Numbered from the stretch's first letter, positions 22,880 to 36,254 are shown. The stretch: DNA of 64,000 bases from Cucurbitaria berberidis CBS 394.84 (GCF_010015615.1 NW_024468935.1:372001-436000); one strand, 5' to 3'. Made by a program: numbers and translations. The notes: generated by a model not told the origin, from the letters alone.

Positions 22880-23397
22880 ATGCAGCGCGGAGCCTTAGGC
22901 CTTGCGGCATACTCGGTTGGAGATTAATCTCGACCCTTTGATGCGCAAGTGAGCTTTCACGACTTTGAGTCCACACAGGATATTGGCGAAGAGTAATGAC
23001 GCCCTAGAGTATCCTTTGTGGTACTTGTTTCAATCATACCAAGCTACGACACTCCTTATGACCTTATGGAGAATAGTACAATACAAATTTGACTAAATCT
23101 TCCTCGCCGTTTTCAGTATTTGAGGTTATCAAATATCACACTGTTAGTGATTACAGCAATCATGTGCCCGTTTAATTGATTTTCTTGCTTCAATCAGGTT
23201 CATGATGGCCCCGCCATGATGAAGCCACCTCCCTCCTGCAATAATGTACACTTCACTTGCTCCGATACCCGATAATCTTTTATGTATCATAATGACCAAT
23301 ATATAGCCGTAAAGCCCATCGGGGGTTGTCAGGTGATATGATTCTCATTTCATCATGTCCTCAGTTCGCTTCAGTGACTCCAAACGACTGTCATTGT
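22880..23397. other. Intergenic between convergent genes
   Basis: AT-rich 3' flanks of the But2 and BCS1-like genes. No frame or RNA element is supported. Confidence 0.5.
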
Positions 23398-25584
23398 CTA
23401 GGGATTCGAGACGAGGCTTTCCGATGTAGATGTATGACTCGTGTGTTTTGTTGCTGTTGTAGCGCTAGCCTGATTCTCCCAAACCCAAGCATCAATCTCT
23501 TCCAAGGCTTTGTTAGGGTCTCCGCGGCAGCCCTGCAAGAAGTTTTGCACCTGAGCAGGAGTGACTAGAGGTGCAGGTACGTCAGCACATGCCTCACAGA
23601 CAAGTTCGCCATAGACAATACTTACATGTATTTGCTGGCACTTTGTCGGCGAATTCGTTGGCGTACTGCTCGATTTGCGCCATTGTGAATGCAGCGTCGT
23701 GTGCAAGGGCTGATCGCCCAATCAAGCGCTTGAATATGCTCTTCCCAGCTGTCTTACTCATGTTACCGAAGTAGATCTTCCTGTCAATCCGTCCGGGGCG
23801 TGTGAGAGCGGCATCGAGGGAGTCGGGATTATTCGAAGTCATGATGAGCAATCTGCCTATTTAATGAACATCATTAGCAGACTATCGTACAGCGAAATGC
23901 ACTCCAATGTGAAAAATTACCTACCTTCTTGTGAAGCGTTACCATCGATAGCATTGAGTAGACCACTAAGAGTAACCATGTTGCGTCGTCGTCCCATTGG
24001 TGGTGGTGGAGGAGGTAAGCCACTAAGCATACCCTGGAGGTCTGGGGTCAGATCTGGAGCCACCGGAGGCGGCTTTGATGACGAGTTATGTTCTCGACCA
24101 ATACCAGCAGAGTCGATATCTTCGATCACCACGATACATTTCCTTGGGAGGCCCAGAAATAGGCGATGGAGGCCGCCGTCACTGATATCCCCAGTGGCTA
24201 AGTTGATCTCGAAAGGTCAGCGCTTGGGGAGTTTCCGAATTGTTATGTGCAGAGACGTACATGATAGATATCGCACCCGAGATGGCCTGCCAAAGCAGCG
24301 CTAAAAGAGCTCTTGCCAGTCCCGGGTGGTCCATGGAACAAATAACCACGGCGATACGGAATACCACAGTCCGCGAAGAACTGTCGCCTAGGTCACGTCA
24401 GCCGTGCTGTTGAAGAGCATGAACCACGTTGCAACTTTATGCAAATTACGTTGAGAAAATGAACTGGCTTTTGGAGGTATGCCGGCTCACTTACGATTGG
24501 TCACTGTAGTAGTACTCCGCATCTCTAATGAGGTCCGATTTGACGGCCTCATCCATGTCGATCGTGTCAAGCTTCCTGATAGCCTTTGAAACTGACTTCC
24601 ATCCGTCGCCGTAGGGATCGTTCTGACCGCCTCCAGCAAAGTACACAGTGGTTGTACCTGTCAGATTCTCTAGCTTAAACTGGTGGCAGAGTTCAGTGAA
24701 ATCCTGCAGCGACTTCAGGCTCCAGCCTAGCGTCATCAGAGTAAGCGAATTCTGCAGCTGACCACTATCATCAACGAGATTGCCAGCCATGACACTGTTG
24801 TTTCGATAGCTGTGACCGCCGCGACGTGAGAATATGAAGGGGCGAAAGCCGAGCCTGGTGGGGTTAGCACAGGGGCTTCAGGCGGGATTCGCGACGTTGT
24901 CTATAAGCTAATCATGTGGGATGAAGTAGGCTGAATGTATCCAAAGAACAACGCAAAGGCTTGAGATGGATAACGTGCGTGAATTTGAAAGCACAGGAAT
25001 GAAGCTTACCAAAATAGGCGTGTCCCAATCGGCGGCAGGCACAAAACCTCGTCGTCTACTCGATCGATACCCACTCCAGGACCACGTGACATCATCATGC
25101 GACGGTGGAAGTCATCGTTAGGATCTTGCATGCCTCCCGTCACAAGCATTGCGCTTCTAGTGCGGCTGTTCAAGATAACCTCTGAGCCCATCCAAGCAAG
25201 TACTTCCTTGGCAACCGGATCATTCTCAGGAATGGTGACCTGAACCGTGAAGGCCCATATGCAGAAGTCCTTCAGGTGGTTATAAACTGGTCGAACAGCT
25301 TGATATAGACCGATCAGTGCTAATATCTTCTCCAAATCACCTCCACTAGGTTTGAGTCGGTGTAGTAGGCGCTGGATAACTTCAAGTATCGGAAACGATG
25401 CAGATGCTGAACGCTTCATGTGACGCGGGATGTATCCAGGAGTATCTAGAGACTCTGACCACAGCTTTGTGTCATTGCCTGGAGCAATTTGCGGGACTAT
25501 GGAGTTGGCTGACGGCGCGGGAGGTGTTGCCATCGTCATATGATTGACCTGATTAAGATCGTGAAGGTCGCGAAGCCTGCCCAT
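23398..25584 (-). CDS. BCS1-like AAA ATPase
   Basis: AAA ATPase of the Bcs1 branch; yeast Bcs1 moves the folded Rieske protein across the mitochondrial inner membrane, but fungi have many paralogues of unknown role. Six exons: 25584-25010, 24854-24495, 24387-24261, 24207-23925, 23856-23626 and 23564-23398, encoding 580 residues with all phases consistent. The N-terminal Bcs1 domain includes GFRPFIFSRRGGHSYRNNSV. Walker A GPPGTGKS is at 331-338 and Walker B IVVIEDID follows. A proline run (GLPPPPPPMG) sits in the insertion typical of fungal paralogues. The second region of homology is MTSNNPDSLDAALTRPGRID, and the C-terminal tail is FTPAQVQNFLQ. The start could also lie a few codons away; the N-terminal membrane helix of true Bcs1 is not obvious, so a paralogue rather than Bcs1 itself is favoured. 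It is divergent from the SDR gene. Confidence 0.85.
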
Positions 25585-26115
25585 TGAAGTTTTATGTTGT
25601 ATTTTAGATGGTTCGCTGTATAACCATGGATGTGTTGCGCGAGTACTGTTGACGGTGTCTGACTGCAGGCAGCCGCGCCGGTGAGCGGGCGGCCTCGCAC
25701 CAGGATTTATACGAAAGCAGAGGCGAGATAGAGACACACGAACAAATCTTAGACTTCCCTGAACGCCAACAGCAATAGTGAATGCGCGCAATACAGGACT
25801 GGAAGACGTTGAAGGTGAGACGAAAGGCTGCGGTTGTCCGCGTGTGAGAGCGTGCCAAATGAGGAAAAAGCACTTGTCTCCATCGAGATAGCACCGTCTA
25901 GCTACTTTTGGGAAGGCGCAACAGGCTCAGCGGTACGTCATAGGCCACAAGTATTATCTACTACGCCATCCTGACTCTTGTGTACCAATACAGCGGTGTA
26001 CCTAGATATAAATATACATTTTGAACATAGTGTCCAAGTCTCCTTGCACACACGAGCAATCCCCGATTTCTAAACTCTCAAAAGACTTCAGCAACCCGTG
26101 CGAAACCCTTTAGTC
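25585..26115. promoter_or_regulatory. Shared divergent promoter region
   Basis: About 530 bases separate the starts of the BCS1-like gene (-) and the SDR gene (+), so both are likely driven from here. No specific factor site was identified. Frames inside it carry no motif. Confidence 0.5.
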
Positions 26116-27121
26116 ATGGCTGACACCAGCGAACTCCGAGCGGAGAAGCTCTTCTCAGTCAAGGGCTATGTTTGTGTAATCACCGGTACGTATCGCATGC
26201 CCACTTCGCCCGAGTAATGTAGAAGAGACGGAATCTGACTTTGAATTGTTCACCTTAGGTGGCGGTTCTGGGATTGGATTGATGGCAGCACAAGCTCTTG
26301 CCGCGAACGGGGCCAAAGTATACATCACCGGACGACGCAAGGAAGTGCTCGAGAACGCTGCAAAGACACACTCCCCCTCTGGAGGCGGCCAAATCATCCC
26401 GTACGTCTGCATTCGCAAGTCATGATTGGACTAGCATTACTGACTAGTAAATAGGCTTGGACCGTACGATGTTACCAAGAAGGATGACCTAGAGGGCATG
26501 TACCAGGAACTATCATCGAAAGAAAAATACATCAACCTCCTCGTCGCTGCAGCTGGTATCTCTGGCGAAAAGGTGGAGCCCGACGCGGAAAATGCAACCG
26601 ATATGAAGAAGAAGCTCTGGGAGAATGAGACGTTCGAAGGCTGGGCTGACACGTACAACACGGATGTCACATCCGTCTACTTTAGTACTGTCGTTCTCTT
26701 ACCTCTACTCCAAGCTGGAACCGAAAGCCACGGGCATTTGAGCGCGTCCGTTATTGTCATCAGCTCCATGTCCGGCATCATGCGACACGCCCAAGGCCAC
26801 TTCAGCTATAACGCGGCCAAAGGCGGCACGGTCCATTTGACGAAGCTGATGTCAGGAGAGTTCCAAAAGCTCCGCATCCGCGTGAACTCGATTGCGCCAG
26901 GCTACTTCCCATCGGAGATGACGGCAAAGGAGAGCAACGAGGACCAGAAGAGCCATGTGCCGGACGAAAAGATACAGGAGAAGGGACATGTGCCAATGGA
27001 ACGTGCTGGAAGCGACGCGGAAATGGCACAGGCGGTCTTGTTCCTGACCAGAAACAACTATGTCAATGGCGAGATCATTGCCGTTGATGGCGGTGTGCTG
27101 AACGTCGTGGCGGGTCGATGA
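26116..27121 (+). CDS. Short-chain dehydrogenase/reductase (SDR)
   Basis: Classical SDR oxidoreductase that uses NAD(P)H on a carbonyl or alcohol; the substrate is unknown. Exons 26116-26185, 26259-26400 and 26455-27121 encode 292 residues. Introns of 73 and 54 bases have GTACGT donors. The cofactor motif TGGGSGIG is at residues 23-30, and intron 1 interrupts it, a common position. The usual NNAG is replaced by AAAG (LLVAAAGISG). The catalytic Ser is in VISSMSG (about 174) and the YNAAK pair is Tyr189/Lys193. The C-terminal segment has NSIAPGYFPSEMT and the GEIIAVDGG end typical of the family. It is slightly longer than the usual 250-280 residues because of a charged insert after ISGEKVEPDA. 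It looks functional. Confidence 0.9.
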
Positions 27122-28158
27122 GCGTATGCTTTCAGGCGTCTTGGAGGACTGCAGGAGTTTCGGCGAAGACGAGGGTATGGCAATAGAAAAGTGTGAGACT
27201 TTGGGACAGTTTCGTTTGCTCCTAACCAAGATTCTGGATGATCTCGCGTGCCTTTCCCCACATTCCCCGCATTGGCGAAGCCGTTAGATGACCCCCAAGC
27301 ATGTGTGTAATATGTCTTGCATGCGGTGACAGATCTTAGTTGTACGTGAGTGGACACTGCACTTGATGGGTTGGTACTGAGACGTGCAAGTTGGGTGAAG
27401 AGGCTCATTCACGTGCTCTCGCGTTGAGCCGATTCGGGAAATGCCCGCATATGGGCGCGCGGTGTGATCCAGAACGCGCCATAAGCTCGGCTGACTTCCA
27501 AGCCTATTTATGGAAAAGAATATCAGGAGTCTACACAGCAGTGAGGTCGCAAGATGCTTGTTGGAAGGGTGCGCCTTGGAATACAGCCAAGCGAAGCGCA
27601 ACCAACGGTCGCTGGTGCGGTCGGAAGCTACTGCGGCCTCGAGTAACACCACCTCATCACCCTATGAACCCAAGCTTTTGTGCCCAACACACACGTACAC
27701 ACATCTCTGCCAGCACCCCCCCGCATGCACGAATGCCCTCGGCGAGCAAAGGCGACGACGTGTTGAGCCTGCGACTGTCTCGGAAAGGCGGTAGGCTGCT
27801 CGCAGATTCGCTGGGCAATCTCGAGGCCCGTTTCGCGGCCGGGATCCCTACGACATAATTGCTATACTACGGCCAGGGCGTGAGACCGACCCCGCCAGCC
27901 CCCAGCGCCCTCGACACGAGTCGTGCATGGGCAGCCAACAACACCGTGAGAGGGCATTGACGTCCATCTGGGGAAGCTAGGCCACGGCGCGAGGATATGC
28001 ACACCGGACGAACAGCGCCATCCACCGCCGCCCATCCTCGACACGCCGCCCGCGCAGCATCGCAATCGCACACGCCCGGCCAGGCTACGACGAGGCAGGC
28101 GTATAGAGGCCAGCATTGGCACGGGAAGCAGGCCTCGGGCTAGACGAGCAAAGCGACA
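27122..28158. other. Intergenic, upstream of sepH
   Basis: About 1 kb, GC-rich toward its right end (27860-28158). Long overlapping frames appear on both strands there because stop codons are rare in GC-rich DNA. They have no motif and were not called. This is probably the sepH promoter and long 5' leader. Confidence 0.5.
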
Positions 28159-31100
28159 ATGGTGTCCTACCCACCAAAGCCCACCCACGCGGCCTCGACG
28201 TCACGATCCTCACAAGCCCCAAGCGCCAGCTCGAATACCCCGGGCCACGCAAAGAAGTCTTCGTCTTCGTCCAACCATGCCAGCCAGCCCCGCGAACGAG
28301 AACAACGGCCGAGCAGAGAGGGCGCGGCACAGCGGGCAGCGCAAGATGTGGCAGGCCTCAAGGATTACCAGCTGGGCGACTGCTTGGGCAAAGGCGCATT
28401 TGGCAGCGTGTACAGGGCACTGAACTGGGGCACGGGCGAGACAGTAGCGATCAAACAGGTTCGCCTGGAGAACCTGGGCGCTGCAGATCTGAAGAATATG
28501 GAGATGGAGATTGATCTGCTCAAGAATCTAAACCATCCCAACATCGTCAAATACAACGGCTTCGTGAGGAGTTCCGAGAGCCTGTACATCATTTTGGAGT
28601 AAGTAATACCCACGGTTTTATTCTCCAGTGAGCAAGGGACTAATGTGGTCAGGTACTGCGAGAACGGGTCGTTGCACAGCATCTGCAAGAACTTCGGAAA
28701 GTTTCCGGAAAATCTCGTCGCCTTGTACATGTCACAGGTCCTCCATGGTCTTCTCTACCTCCACGAGCAGGGTGTAATCCATAGGGATATCAAGGGGGCA
28801 AACATTTTGACAACAAAAGAGGGCCTGGTCAAGTTGGCAGACTTTGGAGTAGCGACGAAACAGTCTGGCTTGGACCAATCAAGCGTTGTTGGCACGCCAT
28901 ATTGGATGGCTCCAGAGGTCATTGAGCTCTCTGGCGCCACCACTTCCTCGGATATATGGAGTCTAGGCTGTACGGTTATCGAGCTGATCGAGGGGAAACC
29001 GCCATACCACAAGCTACAACCCATGCAGGCGCTGTTCAGGATTGTCAATGATGAGCATCCACCTATACCCGGCAGTGCTTCTCCGGTAAAAGCTGCTCCA
29101 CTCTAATTAGTAAACTTCAGCGCTAACATCTATAGCTCCTCCGCGAGTTCCTGATGGAATGCTTCCAGAAGAACCCTACCCTGCGTATATCCGCGAAACG
29201 GCTGCTGAAGCACCCATGGATCCTCAGCGCTAAGCGAACAGTACCCGCAGTACCCACCAAACCCACCGAATACCAAGAAGCTGTCAAGTCGGTGCAAGAA
29301 TGGAACGAAGCCTTAAAATCTCCCAATTCACTGCGGCGGAGCACTCGTCTTGCTCCTAGCACGCAACAACCTACCAAGGCCCCAGTAAACGGCGCCATGT
29401 CGGCAGTTCGCAAAGCTCCAGTAAACGTCAATCTTAACATACCTAAGCACAGACCCACAGCTGAATCGTTCCGTTCACCAGAGCTAGATCACGACGATAA
29501 TTGGGATGACGATTTCGTCGAAAGCATCTCAGCGCGTGCATTGCAGATGCCGCACCTCAAACCTCAGGACCATTTCGCTGGCCTGTTCTCAGGGGACAGG
29601 CTGAAAGCATATGCAAGCGTCGAGGCAGTCACCGACATGACAGAGTATGGGGACGGTGAGACTACGGTGAAGAGCCCGCTGAGTTTCCAACACTTCCAGA
29701 GCTTCCCGCAAACTTCAGTCGAGAGTGCAAAAGCCAATGGCGCCAAGGCGAGAGCCACTACGCCATCGTCAAGGTCTACCTCCACCGTCACAGACATGGA
29801 CGATAGGCATGATGGCCAACCAAAAACAGCATTTTTGCGTGGCGTACCCAAAGCTTCGCAGCTGCCAAAGACCAAGGTCGCTGGGTTGGCAAGGCCTAGT
29901 CAGCTGTTCCGTGAAGACAGTATCGAAGACTACTCGGATCTAATGCCTGCAGATGAAGGGGCCTTTGAGAAGAAGCTTGCCGCAATGCAATACACACAGC
30001 CCCTAGCAATCCTGCCTCCACAAATTCTTAAAGCTAACTCTAGCTCGCCTGCTGAGTCTTTCTCTCCGCGTCTCTTTCACCCTAGCGATCTCAGGGCGGC
30101 GCCAAAATCAACACGGAATATCAAGTCTAACGGCAGTGTACGACAACGATCGGCGAGTTCGACATCCACCCGTAGATTGCAGAGAACTCAATCAGAGATC
30201 GAAATTCAAAAGTATGCAGAGGACGAGGGCGATGACTTCTCCGACGTCTTTGGCGACATCAAGGGTCACCCAAACACCAACCCTGGCCGAGCGGAAAGCG
30301 ATAGTGGCAGTGAGCATAGCAGCCTTGCTATGATTACGTCAAAAATGGCCAATTCTTTCACCATTGCTGATGAGGAGGACCTCGATCCTTTTGCCAATCT
30401 CGAAGAAGGGCTCGACAATCTCAACCTGGAGAACAACGTCGCTCGAGACCGGGATGACCGATTGACGAAGATGACAGAGAATCTTGTCGGCTGTTTGAAG
30501 ACCAGTCAGCCTGACGATGTCCTCCTTGATCTTGCAGACCAACTCTTGCAAGTACTCTACGAGTCGCCGGATAAGCGATCAATCATCTTGCGAAGCCATG
30601 GCATGCTACCTATATTAGAGATTCTTGGTACAATACCACACAACGAGGTGGTACTACCGCTATTGAAGATCATCAACTTGATCATATTAGAAGACTCGGA
30701 AGCGCAAGAAAGTCTATCCTTTCTCGGAGGTATTCCCACAATTTGCCACTTTGCATACAAGAAGTACCCCAGCGACATTCGCAAGGAGGCCGCGGCTTTT
30801 GTACGACAGATGTACCAGACCAGTACCTTGACGTTGCAAATGTTCATTGGCTGTGGTGGTATTAACGTTCTCGTTGAGTTTTTGGAAGAGGACATTGACG
30901 CCGAGCGAGACTTGGTGCTCATCGGCGTCAACGGTGTGTATGGTGTTTTTGAACTGCAAGGGCCGACGCCCAAGAACGATTTTTGCCGTATCTTCTCGAG
31001 GAGTAGTGTGTTGTATCCATTGTCGCTAGTGTTGAACAGAATGGTTGAGGAAGACGGAGAGGTGGCGAGGCTCATCGTCGGCAGAATTGTGCACATCTTT

Positions 31101-32974
31101 TTGATCTTCTCGCAAGCGGAGAGTCATGTTAAGGATCTCGTGGCAGATCGCATGATCTTGAAACGTAAGTCTTCTTGCTTTTTATTCTCCGCCCCATATA
31201 CCTAGTTTGGAGCTGTCGCAAGCCGTTGAGACAGTTTCAACCTTTTCAGAAAGAGGTTGCTCCGGATACTGGAACTTGGCTAATGGTATACAGGCGTGCT
31301 CAAAGATCTCCGCAGAATGTCTCCCCCGCACCAGATCACTATGCTCAAGTTCATCAAAAATCTCTCATCCCTCTCTTCAACTCATGAAGCGCTCCAAAAC
31401 TCGAATGCAATCGATATTCTAATCGAACTGCTCAAATCAACCCGCCAAAAGGACGCAAAATACCGTACCCAAAGTCGCTCTGCCTCAGATCCCACCCGCT
31501 TGCCACCATTCCATCGCGAAATTTCTAACCAGATCCTCAACACCATGTATAACCTGTGTAGACACAACAAGAGCCGACAAGAAGAGGCAGCGCTATCTGA
31601 TATTATCCCGCTGCTGAAGGAGGTAGTGCGCGAGGGCGGACCGCTCAAGGAGTTCGCTCTACCGGTACTGCTTGAGATGGTGAACTCCGGTAAGGTTGCG
31701 CGCAAGATGCTGTGGGATGCAAAGGGTCTTGCGTTCTACGTGTCACTACTTGGCGACCGCAATTGGGCAGTCACAGCCCTGGATGCCATCTTCGTGTGGT
31801 ATGTATTCAGCCAGCCTTTACGTCTAATACTCGTATTTCTAACATTAGTGATAGGCTCCAGGAAGAAACTGCACGTGTCGAACAATACCTCCTCTCTTCG
31901 CATGCGAACTTCACGCCTGCCATTATCTCTGCATATACTTCAGCCGACCTGTCTCACTCGACCTTTGAGAATATGCTCGAGCCGCTACAGAAGCTAGTGC
32001 GCTTGTCTCCGCCCATCGCCGCGTCGCTCGCTGTCCCCGAGATCTTCAACCGCACGGAACAGAAACTTGGACATAAAGATGCTGTCACACGTCTCAATCT
32101 ATTACGTATATTACGGACGATTTGCGATGCGAAGGAGGAAGGCTGCTGGTTGATTCGCGCCTTTGGCTGCTATGAACGCATTAGCTGGCTCATGGGACAG
32201 GATCCTGCGGTCTTGGTACGACAGATGGCAGAAGAGCTCGTCCGCGCCTGTGATGAAGTGGAAGTCTCCGGTATGACTACGAGTTCAAACGGCAAGCGCA
32301 GTGTATCTCGTGCTTCAGGTTTAGGTATGAACTTGAGGCGCCCTGCTTCATCATCTAGTCGACGCGATGGCTCAGGGTCAAGCACTGGAAGCACGATGGT
32401 AGGAAGTGGTATGGGACTAACGCCCCCTACGCCAACGAGTCTCAAGAATACATTCATGCTCCCAACTATGTCCAATACACCGACATTGGTCGGTAGCGGC
32501 AGGGACCGTGTAACCCGAAGTCAATCCACTGCGGCTATGTGGGATCTTGCTGAAGATCCCTCCGCTGCACCTTTGTCTTCTGGAAGATCGAAGCCCACCC
32601 CTTTAACGAGGAGCTCGACATCATTCGCCGTCCTCCAGTCCAACGGGACACCAGCATCCTTACGCACGCAAAGTACTCGACCTTCATCTCGAGATCCATC
32701 TCGGGACGCTGTATCCAGCCTCTCACGCATAGAAGCAAACGCGAAATCCTCCTCACGTCTCCCCAAGGCTCGACAAGGCCGCCTAAGTGAAGCCGTGAAT
32801 CGTCGTCGACAAAGCACCATCGGTGGTGAGAATGACATACCCACCAATGGCAGTGGTGTGAGCAGTCCAGTCCTACCACGTCTTCACATCGTACGAAGGA
32901 GGAGGGAGACGAGCGGTGGAGAATTGAGTACGGTTGGGGCAAAGGGCAAGGGCGCGGGCGCGGGCGCGGATTAG
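28159..32974 (+). CDS. sepH: SepH, septation initiation protein kinase
   Basis: Ser/Thr kinase of the septation initiation network (Cdc7 of fission yeast, SepH of Aspergillus), which acts at the spindle pole body to trigger septum formation. Five exons: 28159-28598, 28653-29085, 29136-31164, 31294-31798 and 31855-32974, encoding 1508 residues with consistent phases. The kinase domain covers about residues 70-320: GKGAFGSVY, AIKQV with Lys99, HRDIKGAN from His190, DFGVATK at 211-217, GTPYWMAPEV and the closing LLKHPWI. The middle is disordered and Ser-rich. From about residue 740, armadillo-like helices follow (MLPILEILGTIPHNEVVLPL, VLKDLRRM-PPHQITMLKF), the hallmark of this family. The C-terminal 250 residues are Ser/Arg/Thr-rich. 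The last intron could use two adjacent acceptors; the one chosen restores the conserved FVWLQEETARVE. Confidence 0.93.
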
Positions 32975-33591
32975 AAGCCCGCAGTCGCAGAAGAAGTAAG
33001 TGGGAGTGTGCATCCTACTCAGATTCGGAGACGAAGGGGGTGGACAGGGTTGTAGGACGTCTCATTTGGCTTTGGCCTGGTTTTCTTTTGTCGTTTGTAC
33101 TGGATAGCCTCTACCTGAAGGAGTTTCAAGGCGCTATGATGGTTAAAGCATTTTTAGACGGGTATAAGCATAGCCGGCGTTCTGGGTTGGGCTCTCATGC
33201 ATAGAGCATCAGTACTTGGAGGCTTCTGGATAGGAATATGAAGATGTATCACGCAATCATGTTCTTACATACTCCCTATGCATAGACATTGACAATCCGA
33301 CATTGTGCGACTAGAATAAGAAGTCGGATAATCGTAGTCTGGCAAATACAAAATGTGTTCATGTTCAATTCATCTGAAGTGCGACATCGGGAAAATGCGT
33401 TTGCGTTCAATTGCTTCGGCAATAATCGCGACATTACCGAGCACGCCTTATCTATGCAAACTTGACATATCAACCCCATTTCCCGACCTATCTTTGAATA
33501 ACCTGGGGGCTTTATAAAGGTGAAGAAAGTAAGTGACCGAAACACTAGAGTTTACTTTTTGTGTAGCTATCGGTGTTCATGTCACATCAAC
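32975..33591. other. Intergenic with TATA element
   Basis: 3' flank of sepH and promoter of the FAD oxidoreductase. TATAAAG at 33513-33519 lies 79 bases upstream of the ATG at 33592. No gene is supported. Confidence 0.55.
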
Positions 33592-35166
33592 ATGAAAGAA
33601 GCGGAACCTGGAAGTCCCAGCATTGGCGGGGCAGCCAGCGTTACAACGACGAACACGTCAGCTGCTCTCAACGTCGAAGAACACGCATCTACTCCGCCTG
33701 CATCAGATCGCCACAGGACTGGCTTTCCAAAGCAAGGCGGGCAATCGATGTCATATTGGCTGCAACAAGTGCGATGCGATCCTTTACTAGACCACCGCAC
33801 CTCGGAAACATTACCAAAGGAAGCAGACACCGTAATCATAGGCTCGGGCATCAGCGGGACTTTGGTAACAAAACACCATTTGGAGACCTGGCCAAGCAAG
33901 AGCGTGGTAATCGTCGAAGCACGGGAATTTTGCTCAGGAGCCACGGGACGAAATGCTGGTCACTGTAAGCCAGACCAATGGCGACACTACGGGAAATTCG
34001 AGAAGGCATATGGAAAGGCGCAAGCTATCAAGATCATGAACAATGAATCAGCAACTTGGAAAGCGCTCGTTGCGTATGTCCAAGAGAACAACGTTGACTG
34101 CGATCTTTGGGTCGGTGAGACGCTTGACGTCCCACTCGACGAGGATGTGGCGAAGGCGGCTAGGGACGTATTTGAGAGGTATGCAAATGCTGGTGGGAAG
34201 GTTGATCACATAAAAGTCACGCATGATCCCGCCAAAGCAGCTAAGATATCAAAGATCAAAGGCGCGACGGCGTGTTACGCGTGGCAAGCGTCGACGCTGC
34301 AGCCGTGGAAACTAACGGCGCACATCATGCGAGAGAACCTGAAGAAGGGCGCTAATCTGCAGACCTATACGGTTGCAAACTCCATCACAAGTGACGGAAG
34401 TGGGCGAAGGAAGTGGACTGTTCGTACCGACCGCGGTGCCATCGCATGCGACACGGTTGTGCACGCCACAAATGCATACAGTGCCGCTCTCGAACCCTCG
34501 CTGCGCGGCCTCATCACACCAAAGCCGCACATGTGTAACAGAGTCGTTCCACCACGTGCTCTCAGCGGCTCAAAAGCCCTTTGCAACTCGTACGGAGTTC
34601 TCCTCGCAGACGGCGCTCTGTTCAGCATCAACCCCCGCTGCACGGCCGACGGCAATATCCTGTTTGGCGGCTCGAACCCAGGACAACGAGCATTGGACGA
34701 ATGGGTTGAACAAAACCCAGGAAACTGCATCAACGATGGCCTTGCGGATCTGGAGAGCGTTACTAAGTGTGTCAAAGACTTCGTCAATGAAGAGTTTGAC
34801 GGCTGGAGAGAAGCGGAATTCGGGCCTGGAGAAGGCTTTGCGTATAGCTGGAGTGGTATTATAGGGTTGAGTGTCGACGGCGTGCCTTTTGTTGGCGCAC
34901 TACCTGGAAAAGAGGGACAATGGATCTGTGCCGGGCATCATGGACAGTAAGTGTCAGACGTTTTGTTGTGCGGAGAGGTGAACGCTGACATGTATGTCAA
35001 CAGTGGTATGGCGCGCATCTTCACAGCAGCGCCTGGACTTGTGAAGCTCATGAACGGCAAGGAATGGGGAGAAACGGGGTTGCCGGACGTGTACCAGATG
35101 ACACCGCAACGACTCGAGAAGCTGAAAAAGGTAGACGTCGACACACCGAAAGTCGCCATTATCTGA
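33592..35166 (+). CDS. DAO-family FAD-dependent oxidoreductase
   Basis: Flavoenzyme of the D-amino-acid-oxidase/glycine-oxidase fold (PF01266) that oxidises C-N bonds in amino acids or amines; the substrate is unknown. Exons 33592-34946 and 35004-35166 encode 505 residues. The 57-base intron has donor GTAAGT, branch GCTGAC and acceptor ACAG, phase 2. The FAD-binding motif VIIGSGISG (GSGISG at residues 84-89) is followed by VVIVEAREFCSGATGRNAGH, a strong signature of the fungal branch. CDTVVHATNAYS and the C-terminal YSWSGIIGLSVDGVPFVG and GHHGHGMARIF complete the FAD site across the splice junction. The first 65 residues are Ser/Thr-rich and poorly conserved-looking. An upstream GTG at 33520 was rejected because it overlaps the TATA region. 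Nothing is missing. Confidence 0.88.
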
Positions 35167-35428
35167 GCGACAAGTGTGGAGATGGCAGAAAGCGAACATG
35201 GGTGGTGTGGCGCCAAATGAGCAGGGTCATGACTCGCGCACGGTATTCATGGTTTTCCCACACAAACCACTCTCCTTTATTGCATGCGCATGTAGTCTTT
35301 CAACACTCTGCTTAAAGCACCTTGATCAACGTCTATCATCATGCGGCCATAGCCCCCCGTCAAGCCATCAAGGGCGGCCACTCCACGGCCTCAGTTGAAC
35401 GTTTCCTTTGTCTTACCAACGCACACCC

Positions 35429-35691
35429 ATGGTTCTCCCCGTAAGAGGCTTCCGCACCCAGACAAACCGCAACCTGACGAACCGTGGATCAAGCACTGTA
35501 TTCGACACTTTTGGCCGCAACATGCCCGTCGCGGTAAGTCAGAGATTGCGACGGGGTGCGCCATGCGAAGCAGCAGTGGTAGCGAGCGTCGCGCTGGTGT
35601 TGTGGCAGCTGTGGCGATTGGTGTGCGGCCTTGGCTAACGAGGTTTGACGTGGCATTACAGCTGCGTCTATGTGGTAGCGAGAAGGCATGA
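35429..35691 (+). CDS. Possible very small two-exon gene
   Basis: ATG at 35429 opens a 35-codon exon (35429-35533) ending at a consensus donor GTAAGT. A 128-base intron with a GGCTAAC branch site and ATTACAG acceptor leads to a short second exon 35662-35691, for 44 residues in total. The N-terminus, MVLPVRGFRTQTNRNLTNRG, is basic and free of acidic residues, like a mitochondrial presequence or a tiny mitochondrial membrane-associated protein. No family is recognised. Other acceptors would give different ends. The call rests on the start context (CACCCATGGTT), the splice signals and composition only. Confidence 0.3.
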
Positions 35692-36254
35692 CAGCTAAGC
35701 TACCGCTGGAGTACCAGGGATGCGTGCGAGCTAATTGAGCACCGTTGCAGAGGCGTGAAAATGAACGCTTTGCTTTCGAACTTGCAAAATTCGGCCTGAA
35801 ATGACCAAGGTGAATAGTCGCATAGGTTGTTGGCAATTTGCTTGGGATACCACTATGCCACTTAAGATGATGGACCTTCCTTGATATCTCATGCTTCGCA
35901 GACAGTCTCCCTCTTGTTCTACCACTGCTACCATTTTGATTCCCAGCGAAAGCTCATCAGGCAATGTTCTTATTGTCAAGGAGTGTGTTGCAGGTTTTCC
36001 TTTCCCGAGCTGCCCTTTCGGGGCATCGGAGCCTAGTCCGATTTGGGATTGGACTCGAGACGAGGCACATGAAGATGGATGTTGAAATCCCTCTGCGGGG
36101 ATACGCAACTAGAAAAATGGGGAAGGAGGGGACATAGTGCGGGTTCAAACGTAGAAGCCAAGATATGTCTATATATTGTACTTATATAGTAAGTGTCGAA
36201 GCCCGGTTGTCAGCATGTTGTTCAAGTTTTGAGTGCGGAACAAATTGTCTCAAG
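35692..36254. other. Intergenic, nothing recognised
   Basis: Short antisense-overlapping frames only; promoter region of the broken oxidoreductase gene. Confidence 0.5.

Noticed and set aside
27862..28188. Minus-strand frames of about 70-110 codons next to sepH
   Set aside because: They lie in GC-rich DNA where stops are rare, encode Arg/Gly/Trp-rich text and overlap the sepH leader and start.
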